Shown: positions 45,496 through 54,602, numbered from the stretch's first letter. The stretch: 64,000 nt of DNA from Arthrobacter globiformis (GCF_030815865.1 NZ_JAUSXI010000001.1:682001-746000), one strand, 5' to 3'. Made by a program: numbers and translations. The notes: generated by a model from the letters alone, not told the origin.

Positions 45496-46716
45496 ATGGG
45501 GGCCGCGGATACGAATCAGGGCGCGTCACGCAGTACGCTCATCCTCACTACCGCAGCAACGGGGGTGGTTGTGGTGTCGGTGATGCCGGCCTTCCTGGTC
45601 GGTGCGTCCTCCGTCCTCCTCGCACCGGAGCTGGGGGTAGACGAGGCAGGTATTGGGCTCACAATGGGCACCTTCTACCTCGCTTCCGCCTTTAGTGCCG
45701 TATTCGGAGGTCGGCTTGTTGACCGGCTGGGCCCGGGTAGATCCTTGCTGATTATCCCGCTGGTTGCTGCTCCCGTCTTGGTCATGATCGGGCTCCTGGT
45801 CCGTGAGCTCTGGACGCTGCTGGCCTTCCTCGCCTTGGGCGGCATGATAAACGGGATGGCTCAACCAGCGTCCAACCTGGCCCTGTCCTACGGCAATCGA
45901 AATCGCCAGGGCCTCATGTTCGGCGCGAAGCAGGCAGCCATCCCGTTGGCCACCCTGCTTGCTGGTGCCTCAATCCCCGTGGTCGGTGTCACTCTCGGCT
46001 GGCGCTGGTCATTCATCGCTGCCGGCCTACTTGCTATGCCGAGCTGCCTCTTGCCTTATCAAAACCTGTTCCCCAAGCATCGTGTAGTCCCGCGGGGAGA
46101 ACGACGAAAGATCGCACGCCTCGGCTTCGTCACCGTCATGGCCGTTGCCATGGGCCTCGGAACCTCTGCAGCCACCACACTGGCTGTATTCCTCATCCCC
46201 ACCGCAGTCGATTCGGGCCTCGCACTGGATCAGGCCGCCGTGCTTGCCCTCGTCGGCAGTTTTGCATGTATCGCGACCCGGCTGGCCAGCGGCTGGTACT
46301 CCGACCAGGGGGAAAGTCGCCGGCTCCTGGTCATTGTCGCGGTAATGCTGGCCGCCGGCGCTGCAGGCTTTGCGATGCTTGCCTCCAGCCAGCTCACCGG
46401 GGTGCTGGCCGGCGCGTTCATCGCATGCTCCTTCGGGTGGGGATGGACAGGGGTCATGATGCTGGCCTGCGTTCGTTACTCACCCAACGCAGCCGCCTCG
46501 GTCACCGGAATTCTGCAGGCAGGCGGAGCCACGGGGGCCGCTGCTGGTCCTATTATCTTCGGATTGCTCGCGGCGCAGTGGTCGTATCGCGAAGCTTGGG
46601 CGGCAGCTGCTTGCGGAAGTATCTTGGCGAGCGTCCTAGTGCTGCTAACGGCTACCAGGTCCGGCACCCAATCCTCGGGCCGGGGAGGCCTCGCACAGGA
46701 GCGTAGGGCCTCCTAG
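45496..46716 (+). CDS. MFS transporter
   Basis: 406 residues with about 12 hydrophobic helices. FGGRLVDRLGPGRS between helices 2 and 3 is the MFS A-motif. The protein resembles small-molecule carriers such as organic-acid or aromatic-acid permeases and drug exporters of the YbfB/CynX kind. Last gene of the rightward operon, 3 bp after the CoA-transferase. Its end overlaps the PaaX-type regulator gene by 4 bp on the opposite strand. It may give a second uptake or an efflux route for the pathway substrate. Confidence 0.85.
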   Translation: MGAADTNQGASRSTLILTTAATGVVVVSVMPAFLVGASSVLLAPELGVDEAGIGLTMGTFYLASAFSAVFGGRLVDRLGPGRSLLIIPLVAAPVLVMIGLLVRELWTLLAFLALGGMINGMAQPASNLALSYGNRNRQGLMFGAKQAAIPLATLLAGASIPVVGVTLGWRWSFIAAGLLAMPSCLLPYQNLFPKHRVVPRGERRKIARLGFVTVMAVAMGLGTSAATTLAVFLIPTAVDSGLALDQAAVLALVGSFACIATRLASGWYSDQGESRRLLVIVAVMLAAGAAGFAMLASSQLTGVLAGAFIACSFGWGWTGVMMLACVRYSPNAAASVTGILQAGGATGAAAGPIIFGLLAAQWSYREAWAAAACGSILASVLVLLTATRSGTQSSGRGGLAQERRAS

Positions 46717-47576
46717 TTTCGGTTTCCGGCCTCGTTGTTTAGGGAGACCCAGTACGACTGCGCACGGTCATGCCAAGCATCGTGGCATTTGTCGAATACT
46801 ATCCTCGCGCGGCTGCTTGGCCAGTGGCTGTCGAGCAGCTCTGCCGGCAGCTCTGGATCGAGGAAGGGAAACTGCCGCCACCTGTGGACGAGTTCTGTTT
46901 GGGCCGCAAAGGACTGAATAGGCGTCAGGGCGATCCGATGCTCAAAGTCGGACAGGAACTTCTGATATGCGGTCCTGACCTCATCCAGCCGCCAGGCTGC
47001 ATGAACCATGTTGTTGGTCTCACCGATTCCTGAGGCTGGGCCGATCCAGGAGAGGGTGGTGCTCTCCAAGCCCAAATCGCTCACGATCTTTCGGACCTGA
47101 TCGACTCGTCCGGCTCCCGGCACCACCCAAAGCCCGGGCGCGGGCGATCCCATGCCGGCCCAGGTGAGTTGGGTCCGTAGCTGGTGGCGCAGCTTCCGCT
47201 GCGTATCAGGTACCGTCACGGCGACTACCAGCCACTGGCCATCCCACTCCACTGGACGATTCGAAAACTGATAGATACGTTCAGTACCCTCCGATAGGAG
47301 CTGGTGGCCCAGTTCTGTCAGTCGCCATAGTGTACGACGGCCGATCCGTTCGGACTTGATAAACCCGGCGGAGGCGGTGCGCGCCAGCGCCTGACGCGCT
47401 GCCTTGTCCTCGACCCCAAGCGTCTGGAGGGTCTCAGTGATCGTGGCGGTCCAGACGCTCCCGCCATGGGGCAAAACGAACTCGCCAAGCAATGTCAGGA
47501 GAAGGGATCGCGCGCTGAGCGACCGGGACCGTTGAACGGCCAGTTCGGAAGTTGCACCGGGATCGTCGGGGTCCAT
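46713..47576 (-). CDS. PaaX family transcriptional regulator
   Basis: 287 residues. The N-terminal winged-helix part has RSLLLTLLGEFVLPHGGSVWTATITETLQTLGV and ARQALARTASAGFIKSERIGRR, the PaaX signature; the C-terminal PaaX domain has DGQWLVVAVTVPDTQRKLRHQLRTQLTWAGMG. PaaX proteins are repressors released by aryl-CoA thioesters such as phenylacetyl-CoA. Here no paa genes are present, so the inducer is probably a CoA thioester made by the neighbouring ligase or CoA-transferases. It converges with the MFS gene. Its own promoter lies in the 524-bp region to its right. Confidence 0.93.
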   Translation of the reverse strand: MDPDDPGATSELAVQRSRSLSARSLLLTLLGEFVLPHGGSVWTATITETLQTLGVEDKAARQALARTASAGFIKSERIGRRTLWRLTELGHQLLSEGTERIYQFSNRPVEWDGQWLVVAVTVPDTQRKLRHQLRTQLTWAGMGSPAPGLWVVPGAGRVDQVRKIVSDLGLESTTLSWIGPASGIGETNNMVHAAWRLDEVRTAYQKFLSDFEHRIALTPIQSFAAQTELVHRWRQFPFLDPELPAELLDSHWPSSRARIVFDKCHDAWHDRAQSYWVSLNNEAGNRN

Positions 47577-48100
47577 GACCAGAGTCTACGACGTCACAGA
47601 TAGTTCTACAAATACCTATGGCGGGGTCTGGGATAAGTAGCGGGAATGCGCCAGGCGCTATTGCGTTTGCTCAGCATTCTCTGCTTTTTATCCATATATT
47701 TCTGGAGGCCACACAGTCATGAGAACCACGGACGTATTTTTTACGTGATTGCTGGAAGCTTCCAGCGGACTTGCTCGTACCTATGCCAGGTCTCGTCAGC
47801 AGGGTCAGAGTGATCGTTTGGTGTACAGGCTCGATCACGAAGGCGCGTGCGCCTCGTTCCGCCCCGTCAGAGCCAACGCGTCAGCCGCAGTTGACTGCTC
47901 AGCCTTGTGCCATCCTCCCAGCTGCTTCGGCCGTGGCTTCCGTCTTGGGACCGGAAAGCACTCATATAAGGAGTCGTCGAGATGGCGTTCATCCAGTTGC
48001 CTGCACGCGGTCGTTTCCTGTCGGCCCAGGCGTGATCACTGGTGTGTTTCCGATGACGAACCAGGTCGGGGATGGGGCTGTTGCGTGCGGCACGGCGGCG
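47577..48100. other. Intergenic region between the PaaX gene and benE
   Basis: 524 bp. It contains the promoter of the PaaX gene. A 17-codon plus-strand ORF at 47982-48035 has a good AAGGAG site 8 bases before its ATG but no known role. Longer overlapping frames (47749-48111) lack protein character. Confidence 0.5.
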
Positions 48101-49384
48101 TCAGGCCGTAGCGTGGTCCTGGCGCTCGAGCAGGCGGGATACGGCGTAGCCGATGACCACGCCCCAGAACGCGGCATGGATGTTGAAGAGGTTCAGGCCG
48201 GAGATCGTGACGACGAAAGTCACCAGTGCTCCGAGGGTGAAGTTCGTGGCGAAGGCGGTAACGAAGGCTTGTTGGAGGGCCCGCAGCATGGCGATGCCCC
48301 CCAGGGCCAGAACGAAGGCTTCTGGGGTGGCGAGCATGAAGCGGGTGAGCGTGGGGGCCAGCAGAGCGCAGACCAGCGACAGCAGTCCGTAGACCACTCC
48401 GGCGGTGTAATGGCGCTGTTTCTGCCCGGAGGCGGTCAGCAGGGCGTTGGTGGGGCCCGTTACGCAGGCCGAGACGCCGCCGAGGGCGGCGTTGAGCAGG
48501 GAGAACACGCCGGAGCACATCGCGAATACATTGACAGGCGGGCGGTGGCCTGCAGCCCGGAGCACCGCCGCACCCTGCCCGTTCTGCACCACCAGGACTG
48601 TGAGTGCCAGGGGGATGACGAGTTCCAGTTGGGCGGCCCAGGTGAACTCGGGGGCGGTGAACATGGGCGTGGCGAGGACCGGTCCGCCCTCCTCAACGAT
48701 GAACCGGCCGCTGAGTACGACGGCGATGACGCCCACCGCCAGGGTGCCGAGTACCGGAGGGAGGTACTTGCCCAGGGCGGGTACAGCGGTGAGCACGAGG
48801 AACGCCACGACCATCGGCGCCGCCACTGCGGGGTCAGCCCGGGTGGAGGAGACGATGTCCGTCCCAAACCGGAGGAACACGGCCGCAACCATGGCCATGA
48901 CGATCGGCAAGGGAATCGTGGCCATGATCGGGCGCACTACTCCGGTAGCACCGAGGGCGAGGATCAGCACTCCGGCAGAGAAAAACGCCCCGACCACCTC
49001 CGGGAAAGACAGGTGCTGCAGGGACGGCCCCAGAAGGACCGTCCCCGGAATGGACCAGGCAAAGCCCAGCGGCTGGCGATAGATCATTGACATGAGCAAG
49101 GTCGCCGCGCCGGCCGAGAGGAATATGGCGAAGACCCAAGACGCGAGCTGGGCCTGCGTCAGTCCGCCGAGCGACCCGACGGTCAGAGTGACCGCGATCG
49201 GCCCGGAGGCGGAAAACGCCAACCCGACGACCCCGTTCGAGGCGTAGTGCAGGCCGATATCCCGTAGAAAGTCGCGTACCCCAGCCGGGCCGACCCCGGG
49301 CCTCTCGAAGAGCGGTTGTCCTCCGGGGACGGGATCCGGTCCTGCCTTATTAGTCTTGGACTCGGCCTTCGAAGGGTGGTGCAT
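48101..49384 (-). CDS. benE: Benzoate/H+ symporter family protein
   Basis: 427 residues with about 12 transmembrane helices. AFWGVVIGYAVSR, TGPTNALLTASGQ and VIPLALTVLVVQNGQGAAVLRAAG are typical of the BenE family of benzoate:proton symporters. A hydrophilic N-terminus of about 35 residues precedes helix 1. The start at 49384 has GGAG 7 bases upstream; the longer frame to 49429 is not needed. It lies downstream of catABC on the same strand with its own 129-bp upstream gap, so it may be transcribed from catC or separately. It imports benzoate for the ben genes. Confidence 0.92.
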   Translation of the reverse strand: MHHPSKAESKTNKAGPDPVPGGQPLFERPGVGPAGVRDFLRDIGLHYASNGVVGLAFSASGPIAVTLTVGSLGGLTQAQLASWVFAIFLSAGAATLLMSMIYRQPLGFAWSIPGTVLLGPSLQHLSFPEVVGAFFSAGVLILALGATGVVRPIMATIPLPIVMAMVAAVFLRFGTDIVSSTRADPAVAAPMVVAFLVLTAVPALGKYLPPVLGTLAVGVIAVVLSGRFIVEEGGPVLATPMFTAPEFTWAAQLELVIPLALTVLVVQNGQGAAVLRAAGHRPPVNVFAMCSGVFSLLNAALGGVSACVTGPTNALLTASGQKQRHYTAGVVYGLLSLVCALLAPTLTRFMLATPEAFVLALGGIAMLRALQQAFVTAFATNFTLGALVTFVVTISGLNLFNIHAAFWGVVIGYAVSRLLERQDHATA

Positions 49385-49513
49385 GGTTGCTCCTGAGGCA
49401 ATGACGGGTGTGGAAGGATGGCCAATCATAATTGGGCTGAGAAGACTTAACTGGTGCGCACGCGACCAACTCCTGGGGATCGCAAGGGGTACAAAACCGC
49501 CCGCTGAAATCCA

Positions 49514-49792
49514 TTAGCGGATGGAGTTGGGATGTTTGGCTAGCGGTGTCACCTTGATCTTCATGTAGGGGTACATCGGGAAGCCACTGAGGATCTGGTG
49601 CAGCTCGTCGTTGGATCCGACGTCGAACACCGAATAGTTTGCGTACTCGCCGACCACTCGCCAGATTGAGGCAAGACGGCCTTCCTCTTGCAGCCCCTGG
49701 GAGTACTCCTTCTCCAGCCCCTGCATGCGGGTGACGTCCTCGGGGGAGAGATGCGATGGGAATTGCACGTCCATCCGGGCCAAAAACAACAC
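49514..49792 (-). CDS. catC: Muconolactone delta-isomerase
   Basis: 92 residues, exactly the usual length. CatC moves the double bond of muconolactone to give 3-oxoadipate enol-lactone. WRVVGEYANYSVFDVGSNDELHQILSGFP and YMKIKVTPLAKHPNSIR are family-defining. It starts with GTG (49790-49792), with AAGGAG 6 bases upstream. It follows catB by 24 bp, so the two are co-transcribed. Confidence 0.96.
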   Translation of the reverse strand: MLFLARMDVQFPSHLSPEDVTRMQGLEKEYSQGLQEEGRLASIWRVVGEYANYSVFDVGSNDELHQILSGFPMYPYMKIKVTPLAKHPNSIR

Positions 49793-49816
49793 TATTTTCT
49801 CCTTGGTGGTTGGGGG

Positions 49817-50917
49817 CTAGGACAGGCGGTACTTCGCGAGCTTGTCGTCGTCGATTTCGGCTCCGACACCTGGCAGATCGCGCACCGTAATCGTGCCGTT
49901 GATTATGCGGAGCGGGTCGGCCAGCAGATCATCGGCCATGTCGAGGAAGTTGGACAGTTCCCCAGCCCGGCGGCTGCTGGCCTCGTGGGCGGCACCGAAG
50001 GCGATGGTCGCCAGCGAGCCGACCTGCGTGTCGATCTGGTTGCCCATGGTCACATCCACGCCGAGCCCGGTGCACAGGCCCAGGATCTCGGTGGCCTCGG
50101 TGAAGCCAGAGCGGGCGGTCTTGATGCAGATGGCGTTGCAGCCACCGGCGAGCAGTTCCCGTGACGCATCGCCGGCCGTGGGGACGGATTCGTCGCCCAC
50201 TACCGGGATTGGGGATTTGTCGACCAGGCGGCGCCGACTCATTGCTTCCTTTGCGTCACATGGCTCCTCGAGCAGGGTCAACCCGTATCCCTCGGTCCGC
50301 CGCAGCACCTCAAGGGCTTCGTTTGCAGTCCAGCCACGGTTCGCGTCCATGTAGATCTCCACATCCTTACCCAGCCCCTCGCGCAGCACACGGCATGCCT
50401 CCACGTCCAGTGACAGCGGCCGGCGGCCCACCTTGAGCTTGAACGTGGTGATGCCGTATTCCTCTCCAAAGCGCAAGGCTTCGTCGAGGAGTTCCTGGGC
50501 GGGCCGGAAGCCGAGCATGTGGCTGACCCGCATCCGGTCCGTGTACCCTCCGAGCAACTTGTGGACTGGCGTGCTGAGTGTCTTGCCGATCGCGTCCCAG
50601 ACTGCAATGTCGACGGCACCCTTCGCGACCTGATTGTGAATGGTGCGGCGCAATACCGCATGGATCTGCTCGCGGTCCAATATCTCGACGCCGATCAGCT
50701 GCGGGGCAAAAGTCTTCTCTATGATCGTTCCGATCGACTCCTGCGTCTCCCCGTAGGTATACGGGCGGGGAGGTGCGTCTGCAACTCCCACGACCCCGTC
50801 GTCCGTATACACACGCACCAGCACATGGTCAGCATTGGCTACCTCGCCGCTGGCGAATTTCAGGGGATGCGTGTAAGGGATGGAGTAGGGGATAGCTTCG
50901 ATCCGTTCGATCTTCAA
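49817..50917 (-). CDS. catB: Muconate cycloisomerase
   Basis: 366 residues of the enolase superfamily. CatB cyclises cis,cis-muconate to muconolactone. The catalytic KxK is seen in TFKLKVG, metal ligands in YMDANRGW, LLEEPC and GDES, and a late Lys in CIKTARSG. A TTG start (50915-50917) is chosen since AAAGGA lies 9 bases upstream and conservation (KIERIEAIPYSIPY) begins there; the upstream in-frame region to 51073 is not protein-like. A 366-bp gap separates it from catA, so it may have its own promoter or processing site. Confidence 0.94.
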   Translation of the reverse strand: MKIERIEAIPYSIPYTHPLKFASGEVANADHVLVRVYTDDGVVGVADAPPRPYTYGETQESIGTIIEKTFAPQLIGVEILDREQIHAVLRRTIHNQVAKGAVDIAVWDAIGKTLSTPVHKLLGGYTDRMRVSHMLGFRPAQELLDEALRFGEEYGITTFKLKVGRRPLSLDVEACRVLREGLGKDVEIYMDANRGWTANEALEVLRRTEGYGLTLLEEPCDAKEAMSRRRLVDKSPIPVVGDESVPTAGDASRELLAGGCNAICIKTARSGFTEATEILGLCTGLGVDVTMGNQIDTQVGSLATIAFGAAHEASSRRAGELSNFLDMADDLLADPLRIINGTITVRDLPGVGAEIDDDKLAKYRLS

Positions 50918-51283
50918 CGGCGCGGTTCCTTTCGGGGTCAGGTGGAGCGAGCGTGTCGAGGACAAAGATGAAGAAGGGGTCAGCGGCGGGCACGACCCGT
51001 ACGTGCGGGGGAGTATGCAACGCCCCCGGCACCGCGAGGTTACGGCCCCGGTCTCCGCAGCCCACTGGCTCAAAACCTCGGATTTAAGACGTGTCGAAAG
51101 ACGCGATTTTCCCCGGGAGCTAGGCTCCCTGAAATTTCGCGGATTTTCCTCGACATTGACACGCTAGCCGCAGGATCGGAGACCGGGGGATCCGCGGGTA
51201 AGCCACCGCCGCGCCGGAGTTACGGCCGCCGGGCGGCCGCATTGGCCACAGTTAGGCGTCCTCCTAGCCGCCCCGGACGATCC
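50918..51283. other. catA-catB intergenic region with symmetric repeats
   Basis: 366 bp inside a same-strand gene cluster, unusually long for an operon. It holds a central GGGAGC-TAG-GCTCCC hairpin (51115-51129) flanked by direct copies of CGCGATTTTCC (51102-51112) and CGCGGATTTTCC (51138-51149), with outer GTGTC (51091) and GACAC (51158). It may contain a separate catBC promoter or an attenuator. Confidence 0.55.
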
Positions 51284-52168
51284 TTACTTTAGCTGGCCCT
51301 CCTTGGCGAGAACGTAGTCGTAAACGGCCTCCTCGCCGGCAGCGCCATCGGTGCGCGGCTTGGGGTCGAGCATCAGCTCCGGCTTGACTGCCGAAGCGAT
51401 GTCATCGGCGTTATGCGGGTCGCCGGGGAAGTAAAGCTGCTGAGTCACCGGCTGGTATCCCGGCGCAGAAACCTTGATGTGGATGTGGGCCGGACGCCAG
51501 GCATGCCAGCCTGCTGCACTAATCAGCTGACCACAGGCTCCGTCGGTAGGGATCTGATAGGGTGCCGGGCGCATGGTATGGACCACGAACTGGCCATCCT
51601 TGTCAGCCTTCACGGTGGCGCGGAAGAGCCACTCCGGGAGCCCGGGCGCGTATTGGGAGTAGAACCCGGCCGCGTCCGCATGCCAAATTTCCAGCTGTGC
51701 GCTCTGGATCGGGTTGCCGTCCGTGTCGGTGAAGCGGCCGCTGAAGCGCAGAGGAGTACCCTCTTCGCCCTCACGCATTTCCACGGTGGCCGGGGACTCG
51801 AGCACCGGCGAGTTCGGTACGTAGTAGGGGCCTTCGATGGTGCCTTTGGTGCCCGGGCGGTCCTGGGAGTTGACATCTTCCACTGTGTGTTCGAGCCACA
51901 CGTCGAGGAACAGGGGCCACTCGCCATCGGTGCCGACTTTGATCAGCCACGCTTTGAGTGCGTTGTACTCCTCGTAGGTGACTTCGTGCTCTACGACGAT
52001 GTCGTTGGCGGCCTTGATCAGGGCTCCGGCGAGCAGGCTCACACGCTCCTTCGGTACGCCCAGGCCGGCGAGCTTGCCCGAGGCGGCGAAGCGCTCGGTG
52101 GCCTTTGAGCCGGCCTCTACGGCAGTGCCCTCGTTCTCTTTGCGGGTGTCCGCCTGAATCTCAATCAT
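51284..52168 (-). CDS. catA: Catechol 1,2-dioxygenase (intradiol)
   Basis: 294 residues. CatA splits catechol to cis,cis-muconate using Fe(III) and O2. The four iron ligands can be placed by alignment with characterised enzymes: Y170 in GFYSQ, Y204 in PAPYQIP, H228 and H230 in HIHIKVSAPG. The N-terminal helical dimerisation domain (about 1-105) is present. The ATG at 52168 has GGAG 7 bases upstream; a GTG four codons earlier is less likely. First gene of the cat cluster, divergent from benA. Confidence 0.96.
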   Translation of the reverse strand: MIEIQADTRKENEGTAVEAGSKATERFAASGKLAGLGVPKERVSLLAGALIKAANDIVVEHEVTYEEYNALKAWLIKVGTDGEWPLFLDVWLEHTVEDVNSQDRPGTKGTIEGPYYVPNSPVLESPATVEMREGEEGTPLRFSGRFTDTDGNPIQSAQLEIWHADAAGFYSQYAPGLPEWLFRATVKADKDGQFVVHTMRPAPYQIPTDGACGQLISAAGWHAWRPAHIHIKVSAPGYQPVTQQLYFPGDPHNADDIASAVKPELMLDPKPRTDGAAGEEAVYDYVLAKEGQLK

Positions 52169-52353
52169 GGTGTTCTCCACTCATCCTCGTATCCAAGACA
52201 GGAAGGGCTCCCGTCCTGCCTTGACGCGCCGGGCGCAGGCTGGGCCCGCTGGACCATCGGCCTCCGTGACGTCCATCTCAGGTTAGATAGAGGGATAAGG
52301 ACTAAACAAGTATCGATTGTCAAGGTATTCGGTAACTGGAAGGACATAAAAAC

Positions 52354-52377
52354 ACCCTAGGCCAAGCCTAGGGTTTT
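52354..52377 (+). promoter_or_regulatory. Perfect 9-bp hairpin or operator with T-run upstream of benA
   Basis: ACCCTAGGC and GCCTAGGGT pair perfectly around CAA and run into TTTT on the plus strand; the minus strand also continues into a T-rich run. It is either a short intrinsic terminator or attenuator in the benA leader or a palindromic operator. Confidence 0.55.
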
Positions 52378-52383
52378 GCCTGA

Positions 52384-52399
52384 TGTGAGAGCTATCACG
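52384..52399. promoter_or_regulatory. CRP/GlxR-type binding site upstream of benA
   Basis: TGTGA-N6-TCACG differs from the CRP-family consensus TGTGA-N6-TCACA at one outer base. It is 103 bp before the benA start codon. In Corynebacterium, GlxR uses this motif and acts on aromatic catabolism genes. Confidence 0.6.
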
Positions 52400-52501
52400 C
52401 TGCACCAGAATGGCTCACATACCTTTCCCCAACGGGCAGAAGCCTAGTTCCCCAAGGACGTCGCCCGCCCGCCCCCATTCTCTCCGAAAAAGGAGTACGT
52501 G

Positions 52502-53884
52502 ATGACCGAAAACCTGACCCGTGTCCGTGAGGTCCTTGCCGACGCCGTGATCGACGATCGTGAGAACGGCGTCATCCGGGCAAAGCGCGCGATCTTCACG
52601 GACGAAGAGATCTTCGAACTGGAGATGAAGCACATCTTCGAGGGCAACTGGGTCTACCTCGCCCACGAGTCCCAGATCCCCAACGTGGGCGACTACTTCA
52701 CCACCTACATCGGGCGGACTCCCGTCGTCATCACCCGGGATAAGGACGAGAAGATCAACTGCATCGTCAATGCCTGCTCGCACCGAGGCGCGATGCTCTG
52801 CCGACGCAAGACCGACAACAGGACCACGTTCACCTGCCCTTTCCACGGCTGGACCTTCAAGAACTCCGGGGAACTGCTGAAGGTCAAGGACTCCCGCAAC
52901 GCCGGATACCCGGAGACCTTCAACAAAGAGGGCTCGCACGACCTCACCAAGGTGGCCCGCTTCGACTCCTACCGCGGCTTCCTTTTCGGCTCCTTGAACG
53001 CTGACGTCCTCCCACTCGAGGAACACCTGGGAGACGCCACCAAGGTCATCGATTCGATTGTGGACCAGTCCCCGGAGGGACTAGAGGTCCTGCGCGGATC
53101 GTCCACCTACACCTACGACGGCAACTGGAAGGTCCAGGCGGAAAACGGCGCCGACGGCTACCACGTCACCGCCGTGCACTGGAACTACGCCGCAACCACC
53201 GCCCGCCGAAGCGCCGGTGACTCCGCCAACACGACCAAGGCCATGGACGCCGGCAAATGGGGGAAGGTCAAGGGCGGCTTCTATTCCTACGACCACGGGC
53301 ACCTGCTGCTGTGGCAGGAATGGACCAACCCCGAGGACCGTCCGCTGTGGGACCGCCGCGACGAGCTCGTCCAGAAGTACGGCGAGGAGATGGCCAACTT
53401 CATGATCAACATCTCCCGCAACCTCTGCCTGTACCCCAACGTCTACATCATGGACCAGTTCTCCTCGCAGATCCGCCACTTCCGCCCTATTTCAGCGGAC
53501 CAGACCGAAGTCACGATCTACTGCATAGCACCAAAGGGCGAGTCGCAAGAGAACCGCTCAAAGCGCATCCGCCAGTACGAGGATTTCTTCAACGCCACCG
53601 GCATGGCCACGCCGGACGACCTCGAAGAGTTCCGCTCCTGCAACAAGACCTACTGGGCCACCTCGGCGCCGTGGAACGATATGACGCGCGGCTCTACTCA
53701 CGAGATCGCGGGTCCTGACGAGCAGGCCAAGGCACTGGGCATGTCCCGGGTGATCGCCTCTGGCATGCGCACCGAGGACGAGGGCCTCTACCCGATCCAG
53801 CACGGGTACTGGAAGCAAGTCATGGACAAGGCCCTCGCCGAGGCGGAAACCCTCGCCCAGGAAACCGTGCCGGTCACCGCCTGA
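52502..53884 (+). CDS. benA: Benzoate 1,2-dioxygenase, large (alpha) subunit
   Basis: 460 residues. BenA with BenB adds O2 to benzoate to give the 1,2-dihydrodiol carboxylate. The Rieske cluster ligands are C92, H94, C112 and H115 (C-x-H-x17-C-x2-H). The mononuclear iron histidines are H221 and H226 in [13 protein letters not shown]. The ATG at 52502 has AAGGAG 6 bases upstream. Length and motifs match benzoate/toluate dioxygenases; the benE and cat genes next door favour benzoate. First gene of benABCD. Confidence 0.95.
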   Translation: MTENLTRVREVLADAVIDDRENGVIRAKRAIFTDEEIFELEMKHIFEGNWVYLAHESQIPNVGDYFTTYIGRTPVVITRDKDEKINCIVNACSHRGAMLCRRKTDNRTTFTCPFHGWTFKNSGELLKVKDSRNAGYPETFNKEGSHDLTKVARFDSYRGFLFGSLNADVLPLEEHLGDATKVIDSIVDQSPEGLEVLRGSSTYTYDGNWKVQAENGADGYHVTAVHWNYAATTARRSAGDSANTTKAMDAGKWGKVKGGFYSYDHGHLLLWQEWTNPEDRPLWDRRDELVQKYGEEMANFMINISRNLCLYPNVYIMDQFSSQIRHFRPISADQTEVTIYCIAPKGESQENRSKRIRQYEDFFNATGMATPDDLEEFRSCNKTYWATSAPWNDMTRGSTHEIAGPDEQAKALGMSRVIASGMRTEDEGLYPIQHGYWKQVMDKALAEAETLAQETVPVTA

Positions 53885-53928
53885 CCGAGCCCCCGAACCC
53901 CCGACCCCCACAGAGAGTGCTGACCCCA

Positions 53929-54465
53929 ATGGCCAACCTGATTAACCCGCTGACTGCGCTCAAGAGCGCCGAGGAGATCGCCACCCTCGAAACCGTGCGC
54001 GCCTTCCTGTACAAAGAGGCCCGCCTGCTGGACGACCGCCAGTTCGACGAATGGCTCCAGTGCTACCACCCGGACTCCGAGTACTGGATGCCGGCGTGGG
54101 ACGTCGACGACCGGCTCACGGTGGACCCCCAGAACGAGATCTCCCTGATCTACTACGACAACCGCGGCGGCATCGAGGACCGCGTGTTCCGGATCAAGAC
54201 AGATCGCTCCTCCGCCACGTCCCTGCCAGAGCCCCGAACCGGGCACAACATCACGGACGTGGAGGTCCTGGAGCACGACGGCGACCAGGTGAAAGTCCGT
54301 TTCAACTGGTTCACCCTGTACTTCCGGTACAACACCACCGACACATATTTCGGCACGAGCTTCTACACCATCGACCTCTCCGCCGAGCAGCCGGTGATCC
54401 TGAAGAAGAAGGTTGTACTGAAGAACGATTACATCCACCACGTGGTGGACGTCTACATGATCTGA
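53929..54465 (+). CDS. benB: Benzoate 1,2-dioxygenase, small (beta) subunit
   Basis: 178 residues of the ring-hydroxylating beta-subunit (SnoaL-like) fold. RAFLYKEARLLDDRQFDEWLQCYHPDSEYWMPAWD and DNRGGIEDRVFRIKTDRSSATSLPEPRT are diagnostic for the BenB/XylY group. ATG 53929 is chosen; a GTG four codons upstream (53917) is possible, and the ribosome site is weak in both cases. It forms the alpha3-beta3 dioxygenase with BenA. A 137-bp gap with small GC-rich hairpins separates it from benC. Confidence 0.94.
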   Translation: MANLINPLTALKSAEEIATLETVRAFLYKEARLLDDRQFDEWLQCYHPDSEYWMPAWDVDDRLTVDPQNEISLIYYDNRGGIEDRVFRIKTDRSSATSLPEPRTGHNITDVEVLEHDGDQVKVRFNWFTLYFRYNTTDTYFGTSFYTIDLSAEQPVILKKKVVLKNDYIHHVVDVYMI

Positions 54466-54602
54466 CGGCATCCGGCGCCGTCCGGGTCCGACCGGGACGG
54501 TGACGGTCGGAGCATCCTGGCCGCCACATCTGCTTACTACAAGACATTCGCACTAACTTTTTCGGAGGTTGCGAGGACGCGACCACCACCTAGGAGGAAA
54601 TC

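Larger units (their letters stand above)
52169..52501. promoter_or_regulatory. Divergent catA-benA promoter region
   Basis: 333 bp controlling both cat and ben genes. On the catA side a TTGACA word (minus strand, 52318-52323) is a possible -35 box, but the -10 is weak. On the benA side are a 9-3-9 palindrome (52354-52374) and a CRP/GlxR-like site (52384-52399). This arrangement suggests joint control by an aromatic regulator and by carbon status. Confidence 0.65.

Noticed and set aside
53257..53718. A 153-codon frame inside benA in another phase
   Set aside because: benA has all expected active-site residues through this stretch, so the other frame is a shadow.
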